Positions 24,736-33,668 of a stretch of 55,511 nucleotides of DNA are shown piece by piece. A program made the position numbers and the translations under genes. Every line of letters begins with the position of its first letter. Position 1 is the stretch's first letter. Below the pieces are notes generated by a model. It did no database searches, was not told where the DNA came from, and saw only the letters and a list, made by a program, of their open reading frames with translations. The stretch comes from Anaerococcus vaginalis (GTDB taxonomy: Bacteria > Bacillota > Clostridia > Tissierellales > Peptoniphilaceae), in assembly GCA_018363915.1 (NCBI GenBank), contig JAGZMY010000011.1, forward strand, positions 1 to 55,511, read 5' to 3'.

Positions 24736-25023
24736 ATGAAAAAAGACCTTTTAGAAAGATTAGAAACAGAAGTAAAAGCTTGCAAAAGATACGCAGAAAG
24801 CTCAATAAAAAAATCAAAAGAAGGCAAGATTGGAGCAGCCATTAACCTTCTAGACATAGCAGGAACAGCAAAGAAATGTGCAGACCAAGTTCATGAAGAA
24901 CTTTGGGAAGTATCAAAAGGAAATTTAACAGATGAAGAATTTCAACTTTTTGCAGAATCAGAAACACTAGAAAGAGAACTTAAGAAAGCATACAAAGAAT
25001 TAAACATAGCAAGACAAAGATAA
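24736..25023 (+). CDS. Small helical phage protein of unknown function
   Basis: 95 residues from the ATG at 24736 (AAGGAG nearby). Entirely helical and charged (LERLETEVKACKRYAESSIK; LERELKKAYKELNIARQ), probably a coiled-coil or four-helix protein. It has its own promoter of the same family as the gene before it and is followed by a terminator-like hairpin. Confidence 0.6.
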   Translation: MKKDLLERLETEVKACKRYAESSIKKSKEGKIGAAINLLDIAGTAKKCADQVHEELWEVSKGNLTDEEFQLFAESETLERELKKAYKELNIARQR

Positions 25024-25034
25024 AATAAAAATCC

Positions 25035-25095
25035 AAATAGAGTTTAGGCTCTATTTGTCGTAGTAGAAGTCACAATCAGGTGGCTATTTTTTATG
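25035..25095 (+). terminator. Hairpin pair, second with T run
   Basis: AAATAGAG/CTCTATTT (25035-25057) without T run, then AGTCAC/GTGGCT followed by ATTTTTTAT. The second is a probable terminator before the large terminase gene. Confidence 0.5.
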
Positions 25096-25120
25096 CTTAT
25101 TTTTCAAGGAAGGAGGTCAA

Positions 25121-26710
25121 ATGAAATATAAACCAAGTAGATTTATGCTTGAAACATCCCGATATGATAAAAACAAAGCAGACTATGCTGTCACTTTTAT
25201 AGAATGTCTGAAGCATACAAAAGGTCGATGGGCAGGCAAAGACTTCAAGCTTATTGACTGGCAAGAAGAAATCATAAGAGACTTATTTGGAATTGTAAAA
25301 GATACAGGATATAGACAATTTAATACAGCATATATTGAAATACCAAAGAAGATGGGAAAGTCTGAACTTGCAGCTGCTGTAGCACTTCTTTTAACTTGTG
25401 GTGATGGAGAAGAAAGAGCAGAGGTTTATGGATGTGCTGCTGATAGACAACAAGCAACTATTGTCTTCGATGTTGCAGCTGATATGGTAAGGATGAGCCC
25501 AGCCCTATCTAAAAGAGTAAAAATTCTAGCATCTCAAAAGAGGATGATATATAAGCCGACCAATTCTTTTTATCAAGTCTTATCTGCAGAGGCTTATTCT
25601 AAACACGGATTTAATATTCATGGTGTGGTTTTTGACGAACTTCATACTCAGCCTAATAGAAAGCTTTTTGACGTTATGACAAAAGGTTCTGGAGATGCAA
25701 GAACTCAACCTTTATATTTTCTTATAACAACTGCAGGAACAGATACCAAATCAATCTGCTATGAGACTCATCAAAAGGCAGTCGACATAATTGAAGGTAG
25801 AAAAACTGATCCAACATTCTATCCTGTGATTTATGGAGCCGATAGAGAAGACGATTGGACAGATGAAAAAGTATGGCATAAAGCAAATCCATCTCTTGGA
25901 ATTACAGTTCCTGTAGAAAAAGTAAGACAAGCCTGTGAATCGGCTAAGCAAAATCCAACTGAAGAGAATGCCTTCAGACAGTTAAGATTAAATCAGTGGG
26001 TTAAACAAGCAATTAGGTGGATGCCTATGGAAAAGTGGGACCTATGTAATTTTGCTGTTAATGAAGAAGAACTAAAAGGCAGAGTTTGTTATGGAGGTCT
26101 TGACCTATCATCTACAACAGATATTACAGCTTTTGTTTTAGTCTTTCCTCCGATGGATGAAGAAGATAAATATCAAATATTACCCTACTTTTGGTTGCCA
26201 GAAGACAACCTCGATCTAAGAGTAAAAAGAGACCATGTAAACTATGACCTATGGAAAAAACAAGGCTATATTATGACAACAGAAGGTAATGTAGTCCACT
26301 ATGGGTTTATAGAAAAATTTATAGAGGACCTAGGTGAGATATATAACATTAGAGAAATTGCTTTTGATAGGTGGGGAGCAGTTCAGATGGTTCAAAACTT
26401 AGAAGGCATGGGATTTACTGTCGTTCCTTTTGGGCAAGGATTTAAAGATATGTCTCCACCAACAAAAGAATTAATGAAACTTACCCTTGAAAGAAAAATA
26501 GCCCATGGGGGTCATCCAGTACTAAGGTGGATGATGGATAATATCTTCATACGAACTGATCCCGCTGGAAACATTAAGGCGGACAAGGAAAAATCTACAG
26601 AAAAGATAGATGGAGTAATTGCTACAATCATGGCTCTTGATAGGGCTATAAGGTGTGGTAATGATACTAGTGAATCTGTTTATGATGATAGGGGATTGAT
26701 TGTTTTTTAA
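25121..26710 (+). CDS. Terminase large subunit
   Basis: 529 residues. The ATPase part has the phage-type Walker A variant IPKKMGKSELAAA (about 74-86), Walker B VVFDELHTQ (~169-177) and the coupling motif LITTAGT. The RNase H-like nuclease part has GLDLSSTTDITAF (~326) and DRWGAVQM. It pumps DNA into the head and cuts it. AAGGAGG precedes the ATG. A Fic gene separates it from the portal gene, where phages of this type normally have direct adjacency. Confidence 0.92.
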   Translation: MKYKPSRFMLETSRYDKNKADYAVTFIECLKHTKGRWAGKDFKLIDWQEEIIRDLFGIVKDTGYRQFNTAYIEIPKKMGKSELAAAVALLLTCGDGEERAEVYGCAADRQQATIVFDVAADMVRMSPALSKRVKILASQKRMIYKPTNSFYQVLSAEAYSKHGFNIHGVVFDELHTQPNRKLFDVMTKGSGDARTQPLYFLITTAGTDTKSICYETHQKAVDIIEGRKTDPTFYPVIYGADREDDWTDEKVWHKANPSLGITVPVEKVRQACESAKQNPTEENAFRQLRLNQWVKQAIRWMPMEKWDLCNFAVNEEELKGRVCYGGLDLSSTTDITAFVLVFPPMDEEDKYQILPYFWLPEDNLDLRVKRDHVNYDLWKKQGYIMTTEGNVVHYGFIEKFIEDLGEIYNIREIAFDRWGAVQMVQNLEGMGFTVVPFGQGFKDMSPPTKELMKLTLERKIAHGGHPVLRWMMDNIFIRTDPAGNIKADKEKSTEKIDGVIATIMALDRAIRCGNDTSESVYDDRGLIVF

Positions 26711-26720
26711 TATCTCTTAG

Positions 26721-26787
26721 CATTATTCCTAAAACTGGCATATTCCATTCCGATACTCTTGACATTATTCCGATGAAATAATAACAT
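26721..26787 (+). promoter_or_regulatory. Promoter and repeated sites before fic
   Basis: TTGACA (26759-26764), 17-base spacer, TAACAT (26782-26787). CATTATTCC occurs at 26721 and 26763 and ATTCCGAT at 26747 and 26767, a set of direct repeats that the helix-turn-helix end of the Fic protein could bind. Confidence 0.6.
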
Positions 26788-26810
26788 AAATTATGAATAG
26801 GAGGAGAGTT

Positions 26811-27707
26811 ATGTTTACAGGAGTAAGCGAAATTGCAAAAAAATGGGGCATATCAGAAAGAAGAGTTAGAATTTTATGCAGTGAAGGAAGAATTCCCAAT
26901 GCATATAAAGAAGGTAAAATATGGAAAATTCCATCAAATGCAATAAAGCCGACAGATGAAAGATTTACAAAGCCTAAAACTCTTCTTCCAATAATTGATG
27001 AAAAATTAGCAAAATTAAACACTCTAAGACCTCTTACAGAGGGAGAGGTTGCAAGGCTTTTAGAAGATTTCATGATTGAATACACATATAATACGAATGC
27101 GATTGAAGGAAACACTCTTACTTTAAGAGAAACAGATATGGTTCTTAGAGGGCTTACTATTGATAAAAAACCATTGAAAGATCATATAGAAGCGGTTTCT
27201 CATAAAGAAGCTTTTTACTTTGTTGTAGATTTAGTTAAAGAAAATAGAGAGTTGACAGAGAGTCTAATAAAGCAAATTCATTATCTTGTATTAGGAGATA
27301 AAAAAGAAGATAGGGGAGTTTACAGAAAAGTTCCTGTTCGTATAATGGGTGCAAGTCATGAACCTGTACAACCATATTTAATTGAGCCCAAAATGGAGGA
27401 ACTCTTAATAAATTATAAAGCATCAAGTGAGCATATTATAACTAAACTTGCAAAATTTCATATAGAGTTCGAGGGGATTCATCCTTTTATTGATGGAAAT
27501 GGAAGGACTGGCAGACTTTTAGTTAATCTCGAACTTATGAAAGAGGGTATTCCACCGATAGATATTAAATTTACCGACAGAATAAAATATTATGAGGCAT
27601 TTGATGAATATCACGTAAAAAATAACTTGAGCGAAATGGAAAGCTTATTTGCGTCTTATGTTAATGAAAGATTAGATGAGTATCTAGGAATACTTGAAAT
27701 AAAATAA
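26811..27707 (+). CDS. Fic/DOC family protein with N-terminal helix-turn-helix
   Basis: 298 residues from the ATG after AGGAGGAGAGTT. Residues ~1-50 look like an excisionase/MerR-type DNA-binding domain (SEIAKKWGISERRVRILCSE, GRIPNAYK). The Fic domain has the full active-site loop HPFIDGNGRTGR (~224-235); YNTNAIEGNTL (~93-103) carries the inhibitory helix motif with its Glu. Fic enzymes transfer AMP from ATP to proteins and are used in toxin or regulatory roles. It has its own promoter and terminator and lies between terminase and portal: an inserted accessory gene. Confidence 0.88.
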   Translation: MFTGVSEIAKKWGISERRVRILCSEGRIPNAYKEGKIWKIPSNAIKPTDERFTKPKTLLPIIDEKLAKLNTLRPLTEGEVARLLEDFMIEYTYNTNAIEGNTLTLRETDMVLRGLTIDKKPLKDHIEAVSHKEAFYFVVDLVKENRELTESLIKQIHYLVLGDKKEDRGVYRKVPVRIMGASHEPVQPYLIEPKMEELLINYKASSEHIITKLAKFHIEFEGIHPFIDGNGRTGRLLVNLELMKEGIPPIDIKFTDRIKYYEAFDEYHVKNNLSEMESLFASYVNERLDEYLGILEIK

Positions 27708-27716
27708 ATTATATTT

Positions 27717-27745
27717 AGCACTCTTTTAGATGAGTGCTATTTTTA
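27717..27745 (+). terminator. Terminator after fic
   Basis: AGCACTC/GAGTGCT with an 8-base loop followed by ATTTTTAT. Confidence 0.75.
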
Positions 27746-27769
27746 TGCCTAAATTTAGGAGGTGGTAAT

Positions 27770-29035
27770 ATAAACATTTTAAACTTAATATTCACCCATA
27801 GGGGCGCAGGTAAGTCGAGAGACAAACCTAAAGACGGGGAGAGGATATCTTCATCGTCTTTTTTATTTGGAAGAACACCAGCTGGAAGAAATGTCAACGA
27901 ATTTACTGCCATGCAAATGACGGCAGTTTATTCATGCGTGAGGGTTCTTGCTGAAACCTTAGCAGGACTTCCCTTACATCTATACAAGAAAGAAAATTCA
28001 AATTCAAAAGAAAAAGCAAGAGACCATTCTTTATACTTCTTACTTCATGATGAACCAAATACTGAGATGACTTCCTTTGTATTTAGAGAAACACTGATGA
28101 CCCATCTACTACTTTGGGGTAATGCCTATGCTCAGATAATTCGTAATGGCAGAAATGAGGTCATAGGACTCTATCCCTTAATGCCAAATAAGATGACTGT
28201 TATGAGAAGTGAAGATGGAGAAATCTTCTATAAATACAATCACAAATCAGAAGAAGTTTATCTCTTAAAAGAAGATATCCTTCATATACCTGGACTTGGT
28301 TTTGATGGACTTATTGGATACTCACCAATCACCATGGCTAAAAATGCAATTGGTATGGCGATGGCATGTGAAGATTATGGTGCATCTTTCTTCCAAAATG
28401 GAGCACAACCAGGCGGGGTTTTAGAGCATCCAGGAATTATTAAAGATCCAGAAAGAGTTAGAGCGTCGTGGAATGCAGCCTTTCAAGGGCCTAAGAACGC
28501 CAATAAAGTGGCTGTACTTGAAGAAGGGATGAAATACCAACCCATAGCAATAGCACCAAGTGAGGCCCAATTTTTGGAAACTAGAAAGTTTCAGTTAAAT
28601 GAGATAGCAAGAATATTCAGAATACCACCTCATATGATTGGTGACTTGGAGAAGTCGTCATTTTCAAATATAGAACAGCAGTCACTTGAATTTGTTAAAT
28701 ACACTCTTGACCCTTGGATTGTTCGTTGGGAGCAATCCTTAGAAAGAGCACTACTAACAAAGAAAGAAAAAGAATCCTACTTTATTAAATTCAACCTTGA
28801 TGGACTTCTAAGAGGAGACTATGAATCAAGGATGAATGGATATGCCGTAGGAAGACAAAATGGCTGGATGAGTGCAAATGACATAAGAGAGTTAGAAAAT
28901 CTAGATAGGATATCAGCTGAAGAGGGTGGTGACTTATACCTTGTAAATGGAAATATGCTACCACTTGATAAGGCAGGGTCATTCTATGAGAGTAAAAGAA
29001 ATGGAGGTAAAAATATCGAGAATGAACAAAAATAA
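27770..29035 (+). CDS. Portal protein (HK97/SPP1-like), with an ATA start codon
   Basis: 421 residues. AVYSCVRVLAETLAGLPLHL, LLHDEPNTEMTSF, GLYPLMPNKM and FRIPPHMIGDLEKSSFSN are landmarks of the phage portal family (PF04860). The best start is ATA at 27770, 7 bases after AGGAGG (27757-27762); the only upstream standard start (GTG 27734) lies within the fic terminator and has no ribosome site. It forms the ring through which DNA enters the head. The gene overlaps the protease gene. Confidence 0.87.
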   Translation: MNILNLIFTHRGAGKSRDKPKDGERISSSSFLFGRTPAGRNVNEFTAMQMTAVYSCVRVLAETLAGLPLHLYKKENSNSKEKARDHSLYFLLHDEPNTEMTSFVFRETLMTHLLLWGNAYAQIIRNGRNEVIGLYPLMPNKMTVMRSEDGEIFYKYNHKSEEVYLLKEDILHIPGLGFDGLIGYSPITMAKNAIGMAMACEDYGASFFQNGAQPGGVLEHPGIIKDPERVRASWNAAFQGPKNANKVAVLEEGMKYQPIAIAPSEAQFLETRKFQLNEIARIFRIPPHMIGDLEKSSFSNIEQQSLEFVKYTLDPWIVRWEQSLERALLTKKEKESYFIKFNLDGLLRGDYESRMNGYAVGRQNGWMSANDIRELENLDRISAEEGGDLYLVNGNMLPLDKAGSFYESKRNGGKNIENEQK

Positions 29036-29708
29036 AATATTTTGGAACTGGAAAAAGGATTCAAATGAACTCTATATAGATGGAGTTATTGCGGAAGAGT
29101 CTTGGTTTGATGATGAAATCACTCCAAGGCTCTTTTTTGAAGAATTAAAAAATAAAAGTGGAGACATAACTGTATGGATCAACTCTCCTGGTGGAGATTG
29201 TATAGCAGCATCGAGAATTTACACCATGCTTTTAGAGTACAAGGGAAATGTGACCATTAAGATTGATGGACTTGCAGCATCAGCAGCATCGGTTATTGCC
29301 ATGGCTGGAACTGAAGTTTTGATGAGTCCTACTTCATTAATGATGATTCATAACCCCTTAACTGTAGCCATTGGTGACTCAAAAGAAATGCAAAAAGCCA
29401 TAGATATGTTAAAGGAAGTCAAGGAATCAATCATCAATGCCTATGAGATTAAGACAGGTTTGTCCAGAGAAGAGATTTCTAATCTAATGGATGGAGAGAC
29501 TTGGTTTGATAAGAACAAGGCTATTGAGATGGGTTTTTGTGATGGAACTCTCACTGACAAAAGAAAAGATGAAAAAGTCACTAATATGGTCTTTTCAAGG
29601 CGAGCAGTTACAAATTCACTTTTAACAAAGCTAAATAAAGAAGTAAAGACTCATTCAATGAGTGAGGTAGAAGAAAGATTAAACAAAATTAAAAACACTT
29701 GGAGGTAA
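29022..29708 (+). CDS. ClpP-like head maturation protease
   Basis: 228 residues from the ATG at 29022; an ATG at 28986 is open but has no ribosome site, and the GGAGG at 29003 is best placed for an in-frame ATA at 29013. NSPGGDCIAASRIYTML, GLAASAASVIAMAGTEV and MMIHNPLT carry the Ser and His of the ClpP-type triad. It trims the capsid protein during head assembly. Overlaps the portal gene end by 14 bases and is followed directly by the capsid gene. Confidence 0.88.
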   Translation: MNKNKIFWNWKKDSNELYIDGVIAEESWFDDEITPRLFFEELKNKSGDITVWINSPGGDCIAASRIYTMLLEYKGNVTIKIDGLAASAASVIAMAGTEVLMSPTSLMMIHNPLTVAIGDSKEMQKAIDMLKEVKESIINAYEIKTGLSREEISNLMDGETWFDKNKAIEMGFCDGTLTDKRKDEKVTNMVFSRRAVTNSLLTKLNKEVKTHSMSEVEERLNKIKNTWR

Positions 29709-29710
29709 TT

Positions 29711-30901
29711 ATGAACTTAAAAGAACTAATGGAAAAGAGAACTAAAGCTTGGGATGAGGCAAAGGCATTTGCTGAATCTAAGAAAGATGAAAAGGGTCTA
29801 ATGTCTGATGAAGACTTTAAGACATATGAAGAGATGGAGAGAACTATCGAGAATTATACTCGTGAAATTGAAAGAAAGAAGAGGGAGAAAGAAATGGATA
29901 AATCCTTGGAAAAACCTACTAGTGAAGCACTAACAAATGAGCCTGTTCTTTTTAATGAAGAAGAAAAACCAATGAGAGCAAGAAATGTCTACAAGAAATC
30001 TATGATGAAAGCATTAAGAACTAACTTTAGAGATATTTCAAATGAATTAAAAGTAGGTACAGATGAAAGTGGTGGATATTTAGTTCCAGAAGAGATGGAA
30101 GCAGATATTGTAAACGGTCTTGAAGATGAAAATATTGTTAGAAAATTAGCTACAAAAGTTCAAACTTCTGGTCTTCATAAAATCAATATTGCAGCTACAA
30201 AACCAGCTGCCCTATGGGTTGAAGAAGGTGGTCAACTAACCTTTGGAGATGGCACATTTGATCAAGTATCTCTTGATGCACATAAACTTCATGTTGGAAT
30301 TAAAGTAACTGAAGAGCTTCTCTATGATGCAGCCTTTAATCTAGAAAAATACATCACTGAAGAATTTACTAGAGCACTAGCAAATGCTGAAGAGGATGCC
30401 TTCCTAAATGGAGATGGAGTAAATAAACCTACAGGAATTTTTGACTCTAAAAAGGGTGGAGAACTTGGCCTGACAACAAAGACTCAAACAATTACTGCAG
30501 ATGAACTAATTGATTTAGTCTACTCCTTAGACAGACCATATAGAAAGAGAGCAGCCTTTATTTTAAATGATGCAACAGTTGCTCAAATTAGAAAGCTTAA
30601 AGATGTTAATGGTGCATATATTTGGCAACCATCACTTAAAGATGGAGAACCAGATAGACTTTTAGGATATCCTGCCTATACATCTGCCTTTGCTCCAAAA
30701 GCTGATAAAGGAAAATTAGCAGTAGCATTTGGCGATTTTTCTTATTACAAGATTGGAGATAGAGGAAATAGGTCTTTCCAAGACTTAAAGGAACTATTTG
30801 CTGGAAATGGCATGGTTGGTTTCTTAGGTAAAGAAAGAGTAGATGGAATCTTAGTTTTAAGAGAAGCAGTTAAACTATTAAAAATCGGTGCTACTGCCTA
30901 A
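29711..30901 (+). CDS. HK97-fold major capsid protein
   Basis: 396 residues from the ATG after TTGGAGG. Residues ~1-90 are a charged coiled coil (delta/scaffold region, removed by the protease); the body has VGTDESGGYLVPEEMEADIV, PAALWVEEGGQLT, NLEKYITEEFTRALANAEED and PTGIFDSKK, all typical for HK97 capsids. Structural protein of the head. Confidence 0.93.
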   Translation: MNLKELMEKRTKAWDEAKAFAESKKDEKGLMSDEDFKTYEEMERTIENYTREIERKKREKEMDKSLEKPTSEALTNEPVLFNEEEKPMRARNVYKKSMMKALRTNFRDISNELKVGTDESGGYLVPEEMEADIVNGLEDENIVRKLATKVQTSGLHKINIAATKPAALWVEEGGQLTFGDGTFDQVSLDAHKLHVGIKVTEELLYDAAFNLEKYITEEFTRALANAEEDAFLNGDGVNKPTGIFDSKKGGELGLTTKTQTITADELIDLVYSLDRPYRKRAAFILNDATVAQIRKLKDVNGAYIWQPSLKDGEPDRLLGYPAYTSAFAPKADKGKLAVAFGDFSYYKIGDRGNRSFQDLKELFAGNGMVGFLGKERVDGILVLREAVKLLKIGATA

Positions 30902-30911
30902 GGAGTAAATT

Positions 30912-31184
30912 ATGATTACTCTTGAGGAGGCAAAGTCCTATTTAAGGGTGGATTTTGATGATGAGGATGAGATGATTCAATCTCTCATCCAATCATCAAT
31001 CAAACACTCCATGGATGTAGCCAGGGTTAATAGCGAAGAAGAACTTTCTAAAAATCCAAATGGAAAGATAGCTGTATTATATATGACCGCTTATCTTTAT
31101 GAACACAGAGAAGAGGCAGATTATTCTGAACTAAACTTAACTCTAAGGGCTTTATTGTTTGGAATGAGAAAGGCTGAGTTCTAA
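30912..31184 (+). CDS. Head-tail connector (gp6-like)
   Basis: 90 residues. ITLEEAKSYLRVDFDDEDEM and QSLIQSSIKHSMDVARV, and the end YMTAYLYEHREEADY, match the gp6-type adaptor (PF05135) that binds the portal. Position directly after the capsid gene agrees. Its TAA overlaps the next ATG. Confidence 0.87.
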   Translation: MITLEEAKSYLRVDFDDEDEMIQSLIQSSIKHSMDVARVNSEEELSKNPNGKIAVLYMTAYLYEHREEADYSELNLTLRALLFGMRKAEF

Positions 31185-31516
31185 TGAGGATATCAGATTT
31201 AAATAGAAAAATAACCTTTCAAAATAAAAATGTTGAGGTGGATGAAATTGGTAACCATAAATCAGTATGGATGGACTATCTAACAACATCAGCCTATATT
31301 TCTTTTCAAGGTAAAGGCGAAGAAGTTTTTCTTGGGATGGAAGTAGATAGGTCAGATATTTCTTTTACTGTAAGATTTCAAAATAGTCTAAAGAACATTA
31401 ATACTTCAGAGTACAGAATTCTATTTGAAGATGAAATGTACAATATCATCTCAATTGACTTTATGAACTATAAAAACAGATTTATAAAGTTTAGATGTAG
31501 GAAGGTGAGTAGATGA
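31184..31516 (+). CDS. Head closure/head-tail adaptor protein
   Basis: 110 residues. MRISDLNRKITFQNK at the start, VDEIGNHKSVWMDY and an all-beta pattern match the SPP1 gp16/HK97 gp7 head-closure family (PF05521). Overlaps the next gene by ATGA-type contact. Confidence 0.85.
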   Translation: MRISDLNRKITFQNKNVEVDEIGNHKSVWMDYLTTSAYISFQGKGEEVFLGMEVDRSDISFTVRFQNSLKNINTSEYRILFEDEMYNIISIDFMNYKNRFIKFRCRKVSR

Positions 31517-31893
31517 ATGTAAAAATTGAAAACCTCGCCAGTGAAATAATGAAGGGCTTAGAAGAATATTCTGATATGGCAACAGATGAAGTCAAAAAGG
31601 AAGTCAAAAAAGCTGGTAGCAATATTAGAAAAGACATACAAGAAAATGCACCAGTTGGAGAAACAAAGAAATATTCTAAATCTTGGTCTGTAAAAACTAT
31701 GAAAGAAACTTCAAACTCAATAGAACTTGTAGTTCATTCAAGAAATAGATATCAACTGGCTCATCTACTTGAAAAAGGTCACGTCCTAAGGCAGGGTGGG
31801 AGAGTATCTGCTAAGCCGCACATTGGACCAGCTGAGGAGAAAGGAATCAGAGAATTGGAAAAAAACATAATGAGGAAATTACAAGATGGATAA
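31513..31893 (+). CDS. HK97 gp10-like tail-completion protein
   Basis: 126 residues. APVGETKKYSKSWSVKTM, VVHSRNRYQLAHLLEKGHVL and AKPHIGPAEEKG are typical of the HK97-gp10 family (PF04883). It links the tail to the connector. Overlaps both neighbours. Confidence 0.87.
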   Translation: MNVKIENLASEIMKGLEEYSDMATDEVKKEVKKAGSNIRKDIQENAPVGETKKYSKSWSVKTMKETSNSIELVVHSRNRYQLAHLLEKGHVLRQGGRVSAKPHIGPAEEKGIRELEKNIMRKLQDG

Positions 31894-32212
31894 GCTATTA
31901 AAAATAATTGAAGATATAGGACTTCCATTTGCATACTCGCACTTTGCTGAAGGAGAAAGTCCAGACCCACCATTTTTTGTCTATCTATTTCCAAAGAATA
32001 AACACTTTGGTGCAGATGGAGTAGTCTTTTATAAAAACACCCAGATAGACTTAGAACTTTACACTGATAAGAAAGATTTAAAATTAGAAGAAAAAATAGA
32101 AGAGATACTTGATAGAGAAAAAATCTATTATGAAAAATCTGAAGTTTGGATTGAATCAGAAAGACTCTATGAAGTTCTCTATGAATTTACTATGGAGGTA
32201 AAAAATGGCTAA
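31886..32212 (+). CDS. Tail terminator-like minor protein
   Basis: 108 residues. The pattern GLPFAYSHFAEGESPDPPFF, then VYLFPKNK and LELYTDKKDLKLEEKIEEIL is that of the short tail-terminator/tail-completion proteins encoded just before the major tail protein. Assigned by position plus pattern. Confidence 0.75.
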   Translation: MDKLLKIIEDIGLPFAYSHFAEGESPDPPFFVYLFPKNKHFGADGVVFYKNTQIDLELYTDKKDLKLEEKIEEILDREKIYYEKSEVWIESERLYEVLYEFTMEVKNG

Positions 32213-32801
32213 TAAAGTTAAATTTAATATTTGTAATGTTCACTACGCTCTCTTCGATAAAGCTGAAGAGGGCGTTATTAAATATAAGACACCAGTGCCA
32301 ATGCCTGGTGCTGTTTCAATTTCATTGGATCCTAATGGAGAGCCTGAAAGCTTTTATGCAGATGGAATTGAATACTACACTATTTCAAACAATATGGGAT
32401 ATGACGGAGATTTGGAAATCGCTCTTATTCCAGAATCCTTTAGGACTGATGTTTTGATGGAAAAATCAGACTCCAATAAAGTTCTAATTGAGTCTTCAAA
32501 CTCTGAAACTGCAAACTTTGCACTGTTATTTGAGTTTGATGGTGACCAAAAGAAAATCCGTCACGTCATGTATAACTGCTCAGCAGCAAGACCTACTCTT
32601 GAAGGAGAAACCAACGAGGAATCAAGAGAAGTCCAACCAGAAACCTTGTCTATTCAAGCAAGACCACTTCCAAATGGAAATGTAAAGGCTAGAACAGGCG
32701 AAGAGACTACAAAGGAAACTTATGATGGTTGGTACAAGTCAGTCTATATGCCAACAGAAAATACAGTAACACCTTCAAGAGCAAGTGTTGGAGGTAAATA
32801 A
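32205..32801 (+). CDS. Major tail protein (phi13 family)
   Basis: 198 residues. FNICNVHYALFDKAEEGVIK, YKTPVPMPGAVSISLDPNG and DGIEYYTISNNMGYDGDLEI match the phi13-type major tail tube protein of siphoviruses. It is followed, 2 bases later, by the tail assembly chaperone gene, the standard order. Confidence 0.9.
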   Translation: MANKVKFNICNVHYALFDKAEEGVIKYKTPVPMPGAVSISLDPNGEPESFYADGIEYYTISNNMGYDGDLEIALIPESFRTDVLMEKSDSNKVLIESSNSETANFALLFEFDGDQKKIRHVMYNCSAARPTLEGETNEESREVQPETLSIQARPLPNGNVKARTGEETTKETYDGWYKSVYMPTENTVTPSRASVGGK

Positions 32802-32803
32802 AT

Positions 32804-33160
32804 ATGGCACTAACCAAGAAAATTCAAATTGATGGGAAAGAAGTTGTTTTCCGTGCATCAGCAGCAATCCCAAGAATCTATAGACTTAAATTTGGAAGAG
32901 ATATCTTCAAAGACTTAATGGAACTTGAAAAATCCATGAAGAAAAATGATAAAGATAAATCCAATCTAGATATAGGCTCATTAGAACTATTTGAAAATAT
33001 AGCCTATGTAATGGCAAAGCATGGAGATAAATCTGTGCCAGATAATCCAGAAGAATGGTTGGATAATTTCTCAACCTTTTCAATTTATCAAATTCTACCT
33101 CAGCTAATTGAGTTGTGGGGACTTAATATAAAATCGGAAGAAGTTCCTAAAAAAAAGTAA
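32804..33160 (+). CDS. Tail assembly chaperone gpG-like
   Basis: 118 residues ending in KKK, then TAA. AFRASAAIPRIYRLKFGRDI (here VFRASAAIPR) and the helical body fit the gpG-type chaperone. The last codons lie on the slippery run at 33149-33156, at which a -1 frameshift produces the longer gpGT form. Confidence 0.87.
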   Translation: MALTKKIQIDGKEVVFRASAAIPRIYRLKFGRDIFKDLMELEKSMKKNDKDKSNLDIGSLELFENIAYVMAKHGDKSVPDNPEEWLDNFSTFSIYQILPQLIELWGLNIKSEEVPKKK

Positions 33161-33342
33161 GACCAACAGAAAGACCAATGACTACACCCTTGTTTTTACT
33201 AAGGGCAGTGGAACTTGGTCTTTCTGTTTCTGATTTATCCCTACTAACAATTGGACTTGTAAATGATATGTTCACAGAAAAGAATAATGACGACTATAAA
33301 TACAAAGAAGTAGCTACGCAAGAAGATTATGATAAGTTTTAA
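32804..33342 (+). CDS. Frameshifted tail chaperone gpGT-like (-1 shift at A AAA AAG)
   Basis: The zero frame ends with eight A, G, TAA. The heptamer A-AAA-AAG (33151-33157) immediately before the stop is the classic -1 slippery site. After slipping, the frame continues for 62 codons (VRPTERPMTTPLFLLRAVEL ... EDYDKF) to TAA at 33340-33342, with the usual gpT-like content. The ratio of the two products sets correct tail assembly with the tape measure protein. The end overlaps the stop of the antisense toxin gene by 4 bases. Confidence 0.85.
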
Positions 33343-33668
33343 TCTTCAAGCTTAGCTACTCTTTTTTCAGCATCTTTATAGACTTTGGATTCGGCTCTTG
33401 CACCGATAATAATGACAAGAACTTCATCATCTGATTTTTCCAATTTATAAACGATCCTAAGACCTGAACTCTTAAGTTTAATTTTCATAAGACCAGCAAG
33501 CTTAGAATCAGAAAGGTTAGAAAGAGGCTTGCCATAGCCACCTTCAGTATTAGGAAGAGGATTTATTAAGATCCTCTTAAGTGCTTTATCGACAATTTTT
33601 CTTTGAGATCCATCTAAGGCTTTATAGTCTTGGATGGCTTCTTTTATAAAGGATAGTTTATAGTTCAT
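33339..33668 (-). CDS. RelE/ParE-family toxin (second TA pair)
   Basis: 109 residues. SFIKEAIQDYKALDGSQRKI, RILINPLPNTEGGYGKPLSN and GLRIVYKLEKSDDEVLVIII give the RelE pattern of ribosome-dependent RNases. It lies antisense within the tail module between the tail chaperone and the tape measure gene, and its start overlaps the antitoxin gene by 4 bases. Confidence 0.85.
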   Translation of the reverse strand: MNYKLSFIKEAIQDYKALDGSQRKIVDKALKRILINPLPNTEGGYGKPLSNLSDSKLAGLMKIKLKSSGLRIVYKLEKSDDEVLVIIIGARAESKVYKDAEKRVAKLED

